DNA of 64,000 nt from Mucilaginibacter sp. CSA2-8R (GTDB taxonomy: Bacteria; Bacteroidota; Bacteroidia; Sphingobacteriales; Sphingobacteriaceae): the NCBI RefSeq assembly GCF_038806765.1, contig NZ_CP152389.1, positions 1,922,001 through 1,986,000 of the forward strand. The letters are read 5' to 3'. Position numbers and translations under genes: made by a program. Of the stretch, positions 44,571 to 53,014 are shown in pieces. The notes beneath the pieces were generated by a model. That model was not told the origin of the DNA and ran no database searches. It worked only from the letters and a program-made list of their open reading frames with translations. The number at the start of each line of letters is the position of its first letter. The stretch's first letter is position 1.

Positions 44571-45473
44571 ATGGTAATCAAATTGACGAAAAAGGCAGTA
44601 CATAAGTTTCTGCGTTTATTTGGATACGGCATCCACAAAATAATGCCTGTGCCGATGATTGAGCCGGTAGCCGAAGAGCCACCGATCATTGAGGAGCCGG
44701 CACCTGTAGAGGTTCAGCCTGCTAACCTGGTGACTATTGACCTGGATAACTTTTTTGTGCTACCTAAAAAGGATATCACTTATTCATACGACTTGCTGTA
44801 TACCTATCATAATTGCGATTTTATGAAAGATCCGCGTTTTATGGAGGCTTATCGCTTAGGGCGTGCAACCGACGTGCACGAGACGGTTTTAAAAAATTAC
44901 GATATCTATTGGCGTATTCATGTGCTTTGCTGGGCTGCTACTTACGCAGCTAAGCTTGAGGGCGACTTTGTTGATTGCGGCGTAAACACAGGGATTTTTT
45001 CACGGGCCATCATCCATTATATTGATTTTAACAGCACCAGCAAAACCTATTACCTGTTAGACACCTTTACCGGGCTCGACGAAAGGTTTAGTACTCCCGA
45101 AGAAATGGAGCAACCGCTTAATCAAAAATATACTACCTATAAAGACGGTTTGTACGAACGTGTGCAAGAAACTTTTAAAGGGTTTAATGTAAACATCATT
45201 AAAGGTGCTGTGCCCGAAACGTTACCATTGGTAACGGCCGAAAAAGTAGCTTACCTGTCGGTTGATATGAATTGTATACAGCCAGAGATAGATACCCTAA
45301 ACCATTTTTGGGATAAGCTTACACCGGGCGGCATCATCGTGCTGGATGATTATGGCTATGGAAACATCACCAACGAGCAAAAAGCTGCACACGATGAATT
45401 TGCACGCTCAAAAGGCGTTGAGGTGCTTTCGGTGCCAACTTGCCAGGGCATCATTATTAAACCGCTTAATTAA
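44571..45473 (+). CDS. TylF/MycF-type sugar O-methyltransferase
   Basis: A 300-residue protein. After a basic start and a Pro/Glu-rich linker (EPVAEEPPIIEEPAPVEV, about 28-45) comes a TylF-like SAM methyltransferase: VDCGVNTGIFSRAI (SAM site, about 137-150), YYLLDTFTGLDERFS, VAYLSVDMNC and GGIIVLDDYGY (metal-binding Asp pair, about 260). TylF relatives methylate hydroxyls of sugars. Likely a modifying or capping enzyme of this polysaccharide. Confidence 0.88.
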   Translation: MVIKLTKKAVHKFLRLFGYGIHKIMPVPMIEPVAEEPPIIEEPAPVEVQPANLVTIDLDNFFVLPKKDITYSYDLLYTYHNCDFMKDPRFMEAYRLGRATDVHETVLKNYDIYWRIHVLCWAATYAAKLEGDFVDCGVNTGIFSRAIIHYIDFNSTSKTYYLLDTFTGLDERFSTPEEMEQPLNQKYTTYKDGLYERVQETFKGFNVNIIKGAVPETLPLVTAEKVAYLSVDMNCIQPEIDTLNHFWDKLTPGGIIVLDDYGYGNITNEQKAAHDEFARSKGVEVLSVPTCQGIIIKPLN

Positions 45474-45490
45474 TTGTCATCCACACTATC

Positions 45491-46702
45491 ATGAAAAAAA
45501 TCTATCACCTGGAAGGTATAAGAGGCGTTGGTGCTTTAATTGTTTTCGTCTGCCATTTTCAGATTGTGTTTATGCCAGAATTTTATACCCGCCTGCACTG
45601 GTGGCTGGTTCCGCATATGCGTTTAGGTTTAGTAAAGTTTCTGGTAAACTTTGTTAACCTGATGATTGTCGGCAATATGTTTCTGCACATTTTTTGGGCG
45701 CTGAGCGCCTATGTGCTATTTGCCAAGTTTTTCAAATACAACACTCAAAACAGCGCCCTTTTATCTAACAGCGTTAAGCGTTACATCAGGTTAATGATCC
45801 CGTGTGCGGTATCTATTTTTTTTAGTTACATCATATTTAAAGCCGGGTTTATTTATGTGCGGCAAATTCCGGTACAAACGTTACAACAAAATCTCTATCT
45901 CATACCGCCGTCGTTTTTGCATGCCTTAAAAACATCAGTGTGGAGTACACTTTTCGATTACGATTATTTTAGCAGTTACAACGGCCCGTTATGGACCATA
46001 CAGCGCGAATTTTACGGCTCGGTATTTTGCTATGCACTTTTTGGGGTGATAGATAAATCTAACAATCGTACCTGGTTTTACGCACTGATTTTTGCCTGCG
46101 TTTGGGTATTGAAAATTTATTGGCTCAATAGCTTTTTATTTGGGTATCTGTTGAGCGACATCGACTTTTCAGACCGTAAAGACAACAGCATACTTGCCAG
46201 GTTTATTCAAAATCTTGATCAGTACTTAACAAAGCATCAGGGTATACTCTTAACCCTGTTCACTGTCATCTACGTGGCCGGTCGTGTGGTAATTTATCGC
46301 AATCTCGAACGGATGGATTGGGTAAATTGCATCTTAAGCTTTTTGCTCATTCTTATTTCGCTCCGGGCACAGATTGTTTCAGAGCTCATGAAATTTAAAG
46401 TATTCACCTCGCTCGGAAAGTTATCATTCGGTCTTTATGTGCTTCACTGGCCGATTTTATGTTCTTTGAGTTCATGGCTTTATCTCCGGTTTGCACTAAA
46501 ATCATATCCTAAAGCCTTGTGTTTAATGGCGCTTTCTGCAGCAGTTTGCCTGGCAATGGCCTGGCTGTTTAACAAACTGGTTGACCAGCATGCTATTAAA
46601 CTGGCCAGCAAAGCTGCAAACCATATTGAAAACCTAACTAAATACAAAACCAAAGATCAACCCAGAGAATCGCTGGTACGCGAAGTTGCTCTGGCTAAAT
46701 AA
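45491..46702 (+). CDS. Membrane acyltransferase family 3
   Basis: A 403-residue integral membrane protein of the OafA/NodX-type acyltransferase 3 family. The start KIYHLEGIRGVGALIVFVCHFQIVF carries the catalytic-type Arg and His, and GPLWTIQREFYGSVFCY is the second conserved segment; about ten helices. It would O-acylate (commonly O-acetylate) the polysaccharide. A short charged tail follows. Confidence 0.9.
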   Translation: MKKIYHLEGIRGVGALIVFVCHFQIVFMPEFYTRLHWWLVPHMRLGLVKFLVNFVNLMIVGNMFLHIFWALSAYVLFAKFFKYNTQNSALLSNSVKRYIRLMIPCAVSIFFSYIIFKAGFIYVRQIPVQTLQQNLYLIPPSFLHALKTSVWSTLFDYDYFSSYNGPLWTIQREFYGSVFCYALFGVIDKSNNRTWFYALIFACVWVLKIYWLNSFLFGYLLSDIDFSDRKDNSILARFIQNLDQYLTKHQGILLTLFTVIYVAGRVVIYRNLERMDWVNCILSFLLILISLRAQIVSELMKFKVFTSLGKLSFGLYVLHWPILCSLSSWLYLRFALKSYPKALCLMALSAAVCLAMAWLFNKLVDQHAIKLASKAANHIENLTKYKTKDQPRESLVREVALAK

Positions 46703-46711
46703 CTACCATTT

Positions 46712-47680
46712 ATGACAGGCATTGAATCATGGACCGGCGAACGGCTTGAAACCTTTGTATTCAACGAAAATACCATAGAGCACCTGCATCGTTATGTTAT
46801 TGCAGCAGAATTGGCCGCCGGTAAAACCGTACTCGACATTGCATCAGGCGAAGGCTATGGTACCAACATGATAGCTGGCGTAGCTGCTGAAGTGGTTGGG
46901 GTGGATATTGATGCTGAAACCATTGCCAATGCCCAAAATAAATACCGGAGAGATAACCTGAGTTTTAAAACGGGGTCGGCTGACCAAATACCTTGCGAAA
47001 GCGGCTATTTTGATTTGGTGGTGAGTTTTGAAACGATTGAGCATCACGACCGGCATCATGAAATGATGGCCGAGATAAAACGGGTGCTTAAGCCAGGCGG
47101 CATACTGCTGATCTCATCTCCGGATAAAAAGTATTACAGCGATGCTACTGGTTATAAAAATCCATATCACATTAAAGAATTGTACCAGCAGGAATTTGAA
47201 GAGCTGTTGTCCCAATACTTTAAACAAACAAGCTACTGTCGTCAAAAAAACTTTATCGGTTCTTTAATCATACCTCGCTTTGATTGTACAGAAAATGACT
47301 CGGTTACTATGTATAATGGTAATTATGATGGTATTGGCAACAATGATGTGGGAGCTCAGTTTTTAGTGGCCTTGGCATCAGACAACGAGTTGCCGCAGTT
47401 AAAACTGACTTTGTTTGACGGGCAGCGGGTGGTGCAAAAACAAATTGATGACGTGCGCGACCAGGTAATGGCTTTTATGCAGCAGCAAGCCACTGATTAT
47501 TTTGGCAAAATGCAGAAGGAAGCTACCGACCATGTAGAACTGTTGAGACAACGAGCCTTGAATGATATAGAGCAGGCCCGGCAAAAAGAAGCGTTACGGC
47601 TTAGAAATACTCGCGATTACCGGATGGGTAATTTTCTGTTGTCGCCATTACGTACCATAAAAAAAATATTTTATGCCTGA
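46712..47680 (+). CDS. SAM methyltransferase with C-terminal coiled coil
   Basis: A 322-residue protein. Residues about 30-150 are a class I methyltransferase (VLDIASGEGYGTNMIA, VGVDIDAETIANA, VSFETIEHHDRHHEMMAEIKRVLKPGGILLISSP). Residues about 230-305 are heptad-like (QKQIDDVRDQVMAFMQQQ, MQKEATDHVELLRQ), predicted coiled coil, followed by a basic amphipathic end (NFLLSPLRTIKKIFYA) that may sit on the membrane. A methyltransferase plus coiled coil recalls WbdD, the capping enzyme and length ruler of E. coli O9a, though WbdD also has a kinase domain, absent here. Confidence 0.85.
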   Translation: MTGIESWTGERLETFVFNENTIEHLHRYVIAAELAAGKTVLDIASGEGYGTNMIAGVAAEVVGVDIDAETIANAQNKYRRDNLSFKTGSADQIPCESGYFDLVVSFETIEHHDRHHEMMAEIKRVLKPGGILLISSPDKKYYSDATGYKNPYHIKELYQQEFEELLSQYFKQTSYCRQKNFIGSLIIPRFDCTENDSVTMYNGNYDGIGNNDVGAQFLVALASDNELPQLKLTLFDGQRVVQKQIDDVRDQVMAFMQQQATDYFGKMQKEATDHVELLRQRALNDIEQARQKEALRLRNTRDYRMGNFLLSPLRTIKKIFYA

Positions 47681-48542
47681 GGTATCTGTTATTATTCCAA
47701 ATTATAATCATAGCAAATACCTTAAGCAGCGTATCGATAGCGTACTTAATCAAACTTATCCGCACTTTGAACTTATTATACTCGACGACTGTTCTACTGA
47801 TGATAGTAAAGCTATTATTGAGGTTTACCGTGGCCATCCTAAAGTTAAAAGGATTATATACAACAATCAGAACAGCGGCAGCACCTTTATACAATGGGAG
47901 CGGGGAGCGCAAGCGGCAGTTGCCCGCTGGCTTTGGATTGCAGAGAGTGATGACTATGCCGAGCCCGGTTTTTTGGAAGAACTGGTAAAGCTTGCACAAA
48001 GTGATGATAATATTGGTATAGCCTTCTGCGGTTCACACTGGGTGGATGCTGATGGTAACATAAAAGATGATCTTTCTCTTTATCACCATTCTTTTAAACG
48101 CTCTGGAACGGTTGAGGTAGGAGAAGAGATGGTAAAGCATTGTACCATACAAAATGCCAGTTCTTGTTTATTTGACCGTAACAAGCTTTTAAGCAGCATT
48201 AAAAATTTAAAAACGTACCGGGCCTGTGGCGATTGGGTGCTGTACGTGCGTATGCTGCAACACTGCAACCTGGCATTCACCAGTCAAAAATTAAATTATT
48301 TTAGATGGTACCATGCCAACATCAGCAATGCTGCTAAAGAAACTTTGTGGATAACCGAAGGCTTGGATATTTTAAGCAATATCAATACCCGTAAAGTAAA
48401 AATCTCGCATGAGCATTTTAAGTGGGTGATTAATTTTTGGAGAAACAAACTTACCCCTTTGTCGGCAACCGAAAAGTTTAAAGCTACGTTAAAGTTAAAA
48501 ATGTTTGAGCTTGACTATTGGCAGAGTAAGCTTTTCTTTTAA
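47673..48542 (+). CDS. Glycosyltransferase family 2
   Basis: A 289-residue GT2 enzyme, starting inside the previous gene (8-base overlap). It has VSVIIPNYNHSKYLKQRI, ILDDCSTDDS, NQNSGSTFIQWERG and WIAESDDYAEPGF. It is closely similar to the first enzyme of the cluster (39231), including NSGSTFxQW and ESDDYA, so the two probably arose by duplication. It is the last gene of the polysaccharide operon. Confidence 0.9.
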   Translation: MPEVSVIIPNYNHSKYLKQRIDSVLNQTYPHFELIILDDCSTDDSKAIIEVYRGHPKVKRIIYNNQNSGSTFIQWERGAQAAVARWLWIAESDDYAEPGFLEELVKLAQSDDNIGIAFCGSHWVDADGNIKDDLSLYHHSFKRSGTVEVGEEMVKHCTIQNASSCLFDRNKLLSSIKNLKTYRACGDWVLYVRMLQHCNLAFTSQKLNYFRWYHANISNAAKETLWITEGLDILSNINTRKVKISHEHFKWVINFWRNKLTPLSATEKFKATLKLKMFELDYWQSKLFF

Positions 48543-48622
48543 ATATGATAGTGATTGCAGGTGGCGCCAACGTAACTGTAAAAGCAATGCATAACGCTTA
48601 ATATTAGCCGTATAATTTAATC

Positions 48623-51600
48623 ATGCCGAACCATTATCAATTTCATGATACCGTAGTATTACGACATCCGGTATACAGTTTTCAGCAGTTCGATAAAAAT
48701 AATCTGGCGGCAAAACTTCAGGATAGCTTTTTTAGGGACGCTATTTATTTGTGTAGTCCCACAGTTTTTGATGAGTTGAAGAAGTGCAGTTTCGATTATA
48801 CCAAACTTAATGCTAAACTTAAAAATACAGTTTTAAAATATTTTAACCGCATGTGTTACCGGCCTACACCGTTTGCGCTGTGCGCAGCAGTGAGTACGGT
48901 AAAATGGACTGGCTATGCTGACGAAATACAGGTGGATGAATTAAATTTTAAACCGCATGTAAAATTGAGCTATGCAAAAAGTTTACAGGTAGCTGCCGAA
49001 ATATTGGAAACAGTGCGCCCCATGTTATATGTTAGGGCTAATGCAACGCTGTACAAGGTAGGGAAGCAATACCGGTATATCAAAAGCATGCAGGATGACA
49101 CCGATAAGATTACTTTTTACATAGCATCTGCCGATGCTACATCTCTTTTAAGTAAAGTTTTAAAGTTTGGTTCTCGACAACGTGTAGCAGAGGACATAAC
49201 TGCATTTATTATTCAAAAAACGAATTGTAAAGCAACTGAGGCTGCCGAATATTTGCAGTCGCTTTTAGAGGAGCAGATTTTAGTTGATGCACATGCACTC
49301 AATATAACCGGGAAGGATTATTTGCAAAAGTTAAGTTCATTAAAGCTATTAAACGGGATAGACAACGGTAATGGCCTTTACCAAAATTTAAACCACGTAG
49401 ATAATGCTCTAACGTTGAGTAATTATTTAGGGCACTACAAATCGCGTCTTCAAAAAAATGATCTATACATTAATCTGGAAAGCATAAGCCAAAATGGTGC
49501 GATTAGTTCCGTGCATCAAAAGGCAATATTAGATGGTTTGCATTGTCTCACACAACTCAACCAGCCTCAAGCGCCCAAAGGGATGAGTTTGTTTTTGCAA
49601 CAATTCAATAAAAAGTTTGAGGGGCAAACCATCCCGCTGTTGCAGGCACTTGATCCAGAAGTGGGCGTGGGTTACAGTGATTTAACTTCAGGGAGCGAAT
49701 CACTAAACTTTGCTGATGGCATTGGATGGGGAATGGTTAGTACAAGTGCTGATACTGTAAAGTGGGGGCAATTGCAAAGCTTGATCCTAAAGAAGTGGAT
49801 GGCTGGTGGTAAGTATCAACCAGTCATCCTCTGCGCCGAAGATGTAAACATTGCGGCACCGCCCGAAGGTAATAATTTGCCATCTACGCTATCAGTGATG
49901 TTCAGGCCGGCTGGCGAAAAAATATTTATAGAACAGGTAGCCGGCATAACGGCCACATCACTAATTGGTAGGTTTACACCTGTCAGCGATGAAATTGACG
50001 CGCTTGCACAACATATCGCCTCGCACGAGGCTAACAGTAATCCAGGTGTTATTTATGCAGAAATTGTGCATGTCTGCCACAAGCAAACAGCTAATATTGA
50101 TCGGCGCAATCATATTTATCCTTACGAAATAGTAATGCTGACGCCATCTGTAACAGAAGAGGATTATCAGATTCCATTGTCAGACTTGTGGGTTTCGGTA
50201 CAAAATAATGAGGTCATAATGTGGTCGGCTAAGCATGGTAAAAGGGTAATACCACGCTTAAGTTCTGCTTTTAACTATCAGCGGGATGATTTGGCGGCTT
50301 TCCGGTTTCTGTGCGATTTACAGCACGTGGGTGTACAAACCAATTTTAACTTTGCTATAGAAAATGTATATCTAGGGTTAGATTTTTACCCCCGCGTCGA
50401 ATTTGAGCAGGCAATACTCCAATGTGCGCAATGGCATCCGGATATTTCGGTTTTTACTCCCATCATCAACGAGAAAAATGAGCAGAAGCGCTTGGAGGCG
50501 TTTTCTCAACTGCGGCATCAACTACAGTTTTGCAAATACGTCGCCCTTACCCAACACGATCATCAACTGGTTTTTAATTTGGATAACCCTGCTGATGTTG
50601 ATTTTTTCATGGAAACCGTTCAGCCTTTAAAGAAAATTGTAATTAGAGAGGTGCTTGCTAAAAGCATTGATAACCCCACGCTGTTTAACAAAAACAAGGA
50701 GGGCGTGGCCAGCCAGTTCATCGCTACTGTGTATCATAATAGGGTAGTTTATCAGCCTAAACCACTAATTCTGACGGCTTTTAAAAAACAAGTGGTCAGA
50801 CGGTTTTCGCCCGGAACCGAGTGGTTATATTTAAAATTATATAGTCACCAAGCCCGAACTAACGAAATAATAGGTACCGCAATTTGCCAAGCCGTAAGGC
50901 TGGCTTTAAAAGCGGACCTTATTAAACAATGGTTTTTTACCCGCTATAACGATCCGGAGCATCATATCAGGTTAAGATTAAAAGTGCGCCAGGGCAAGCA
51001 TCAAAACGTTATCTCGATATTTAACCAAGAGACAGGTGATTATCATCAACAGGGTTTGCTAAGTAACATTATAATTGATACCTATCACCGGGAGTTAGAG
51101 CGCTACCCCAACATCGACGCCTTCGAAAATATCTTTTTTAACAGCAGTGATTGGGTGTGTCGTTACTTTAATAGTATTTGGCAGCAGCTTAATCAGGAGG
51201 ATTGCTTATCGTTCGCCTTTTTAACAACGCGTAGTTTGCTCCAAGCAGCTGGTTTTTCAAGTAGGGAGAGAATGAATTATCTTACTGGCGTGGTCGATTC
51301 CTTTTTCAATGAGTTTAGCCACGTACCTGGCTTAAAATATCAGTTGGATTTAACTTACAGAAAGTATAAAGGAGTTGTAACGAATTTTCAGGATAGTCGG
51401 AGCTTCTACGCTCAATATAAACTTGTTGAAATAGCAGAAAAAAACAGTGAAAATTTAACCACGTACTTTGGTCAGATCAAGGCAATACAGCTTAAATTTA
51501 AGCACCTTGCTGATATTATTCACATGCACCTTAATCGCATTTTTGCTGATCAACCGCGTGAGCAGGAATGTACATTATATTACCTGCTGTTGAAGTATGA

Positions 51601-51634
51601 AAAGTCGAGCAGATATATCAGTCAAGCTGTATAA
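48623..51634 (+). CDS. Lantibiotic dehydratase (LanB), full length
   Basis: A 1003-residue class I LanB, which dehydrates Ser/Thr of a precursor peptide via tRNA-dependent glutamylation and elimination. The N-terminal glutamylation domain shows FNRMCYRPTPFALCAAVSTV (Arg80-Pro-Thr-Pro-Phe) and FLQQFNKKFEGQTIPLLQALDPEVGVGYSDL (about 313-350). The C-terminal elimination (SpaB_C) domain starts near residue 730 (EWLYLKLYSHQARTNEII) and has FFTRYNDPEHHIRLRLKV. Both domains are present, as in NisB. It lies 80 bases after the polysaccharide operon. Its stop overlaps the 3' end of the convergent kinase gene by 17 bases. The probable substrate is the Thr-rich peptide at 52786. No LanC gene is seen. Confidence 0.9.
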   Translation: MPNHYQFHDTVVLRHPVYSFQQFDKNNLAAKLQDSFFRDAIYLCSPTVFDELKKCSFDYTKLNAKLKNTVLKYFNRMCYRPTPFALCAAVSTVKWTGYADEIQVDELNFKPHVKLSYAKSLQVAAEILETVRPMLYVRANATLYKVGKQYRYIKSMQDDTDKITFYIASADATSLLSKVLKFGSRQRVAEDITAFIIQKTNCKATEAAEYLQSLLEEQILVDAHALNITGKDYLQKLSSLKLLNGIDNGNGLYQNLNHVDNALTLSNYLGHYKSRLQKNDLYINLESISQNGAISSVHQKAILDGLHCLTQLNQPQAPKGMSLFLQQFNKKFEGQTIPLLQALDPEVGVGYSDLTSGSESLNFADGIGWGMVSTSADTVKWGQLQSLILKKWMAGGKYQPVILCAEDVNIAAPPEGNNLPSTLSVMFRPAGEKIFIEQVAGITATSLIGRFTPVSDEIDALAQHIASHEANSNPGVIYAEIVHVCHKQTANIDRRNHIYPYEIVMLTPSVTEEDYQIPLSDLWVSVQNNEVIMWSAKHGKRVIPRLSSAFNYQRDDLAAFRFLCDLQHVGVQTNFNFAIENVYLGLDFYPRVEFEQAILQCAQWHPDISVFTPIINEKNEQKRLEAFSQLRHQLQFCKYVALTQHDHQLVFNLDNPADVDFFMETVQPLKKIVIREVLAKSIDNPTLFNKNKEGVASQFIATVYHNRVVYQPKPLILTAFKKQVVRRFSPGTEWLYLKLYSHQARTNEIIGTAICQAVRLALKADLIKQWFFTRYNDPEHHIRLRLKVRQGKHQNVISIFNQETGDYHQQGLLSNIIIDTYHRELERYPNIDAFENIFFNSSDWVCRYFNSIWQQLNQEDCLSFAFLTTRSLLQAAGFSSRERMNYLTGVVDSFFNEFSHVPGLKYQLDLTYRKYKGVVTNFQDSRSFYAQYKLVEIAEKNSENLTTYFGQIKAIQLKFKHLADIIHMHLNRIFADQPREQECTLYYLLLKYEKSSRYISQAV

Positions 51635-52685
51635 ACAGATCAACAGTATACAAATGGTCTGTTTGGGTTACCTTTAACCTATGTTTTTCAGGGTAAGCAG
51701 CGTTGAGTCTGGTACGGGTATTTACAATACCTATCTCGAATCCCTGCTTATTAGTACCCGCCGGATTAACGTGATTGCTTGCCGAAAAAGACAAAGCGCC
51801 ATCATGGACGTTAATTTTAATTTCGGCCGGAAAATGAGTGTTTAAAATAATGCCGTGCTTAAAAATGTTTTCGACGAAGGTCAGTAAAATCAACGGAATG
51901 AGCCTTTTATTATCTAATTCACCACTCGTAATGAGGTTAACTTGCAATTTTTGATCAAAGCGGAGCTGGTTGATGGCAATTACTGTTTCGATGTTTTCAA
52001 TTTCTTTAGTTAATTCTACTTTGCCGTCAGTACCTAATTCGGTGAGCGAATAGCGCATTAGGTCAGAAAGCAGCATAATTCCCTCTGCACTTTTTTCAGA
52101 AATGTGGTAAACGGAGTTGTACAAAAAATTTAAAGTGTTAAAAAGTAAGTGCGGATTTATCTGCGATTGTAAATAAGCATTGCGGGTTTTAAATAGCGTT
52201 CTTTCGAGTTCTGCTTTCTTTTTATTCTGAACAAGCTGGCGGGTTCTGAGCTTAGTAATTTTAATACTTGTTTCTACCGAGTGTGTAAAAAACCAGTAGC
52301 CAAAACTAAGGCAAAGCATATAAAAGGCCCGGTAACCTCCTAATAACAAAAAATGTTTTACAGAAGTAATAGGTTTAGACATGCCTTGATATATCAGTAT
52401 TTCATTGATAAGATATTGCAGCATAAAGTAACAGATAATTACAACAGCAATAAGGCAACTATAGTAGAAGCTTTTGTTTGTGGTGCGAATGCTGTAAGCT
52501 AAGCACCAGGCATTAGTATAAAATAACAAAATGTTGGCAGTATAGTGCAGAGAATAATCTAAAAAAGTAGAAACGTAAGGGCTAACCGCCCAAACGAAAG
52601 ACACCTCGTATGCAATGAACATCAGCCATACGATGCTGTGAATTAATACAGTTTGTTTTTTATTCATATTATTAAATTTAGTCAA
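51618..52685 (-). CDS. LytS-type sensor histidine kinase
   Basis: A 355-residue kinase. About four to five membrane helices occupy residues 12-135 with little extracellular sequence. A linker helix then leads to the His_kinase domain with LQSQINPHLLFNTLNFLYNS (phosphoacceptor His179), and an ATPase with LIPLILLTFVENIFKHGI (N-box). It pairs with LytTR regulators; the only one here is at 53012. Kinase and regulator are on the same strand but 327 bases apart, with the precursor peptide gene between them on the other strand. Start could also be the ATG at 52667. Confidence 0.9.
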   Translation of the reverse strand: MTKFNNMNKKQTVLIHSIVWLMFIAYEVSFVWAVSPYVSTFLDYSLHYTANILLFYTNAWCLAYSIRTTNKSFYYSCLIAVVIICYFMLQYLINEILIYQGMSKPITSVKHFLLLGGYRAFYMLCLSFGYWFFTHSVETSIKITKLRTRQLVQNKKKAELERTLFKTRNAYLQSQINPHLLFNTLNFLYNSVYHISEKSAEGIMLLSDLMRYSLTELGTDGKVELTKEIENIETVIAINQLRFDQKLQVNLITSGELDNKRLIPLILLTFVENIFKHGIILNTHFPAEIKINVHDGALSFSASNHVNPAGTNKQGFEIGIVNTRTRLNAAYPEKHRLKVTQTDHLYTVDLFIQLD

Positions 52686-52785
52686 ACCCTCTCCAAAAGG
52701 TTGTATACCTCACCAAACAACGCCTTCACGTAATAAAATTCAAGTAGTAGTAAAGTAAAAATAGATTTATCTAAAAGTTAAATCT

Positions 52786-52953
52786 ATGAAACAGCAATTA
52801 TCACAATCCTTGAAGGTTAAAACAAAAACGCTTTTTAAATTTAATAACCAAAAGTTAAATAGCGGTCCAAAATTTTTCTGGGAAACAGAAGTTCCAACTA
52901 CTACAGTGACTGTTGATCCAACAACCAGCACCACTGTAACTGTTACTCATTAG
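52786..52953 (+). CDS. Candidate RiPP precursor peptide, Thr-rich and cysteine-free
   Basis: A 55-residue gene too short for normal ORF listing. Residues 1-27 form a leader-like part (SLKVKTKTLFKFNNQKLNSG) that fits the Bacteroidota lanthipeptide leader pattern of LxLKxxTLxxFNNxxLN ending in a Gly. The core runs from Pro28: FFWETEVP then TTTVTVDPTTSTTVTVTH. Residues 38-54 hold ten Thr and one Ser; there is no Cys. The LanB at 48623 is the likely modifying enzyme. A terminator follows, shared with the LytTR gene. Lacking Cys, lanthionine rings cannot form within the peptide, so dehydrobutyrine is the expected product. Confidence 0.75.
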   Translation: MKQQLSQSLKVKTKTLFKFNNQKLNSGPKFFWETEVPTTTVTVDPTTSTTVTVTH

Positions 52954-52971
52954 TTCATAGTTAGTTTTAGG

Positions 52972-53014
52972 CAAAAAAGGCGGCTTATTTTAAATATTTA
53001 AGCTGCCTTTTTTA
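52972..53014. terminator. Bidirectional terminator behind the precursor gene
   Basis: AAAAAAGGCGGCTTA and TAAGCTGCCTTTTTT pair with one G-U around a short AT loop. It lies between the precursor stop (52953) and the LytTR stop (53012) and serves both directions. Confidence 0.85.

Noticed and set aside
48545..48601. An 18-codon frame (MIVIAGGANVTVKAMHNA) just before LanB, containing GG
   Set aside because: Too short, no leader-like pattern, no Ser and only one Thr; most likely chance in the gap.
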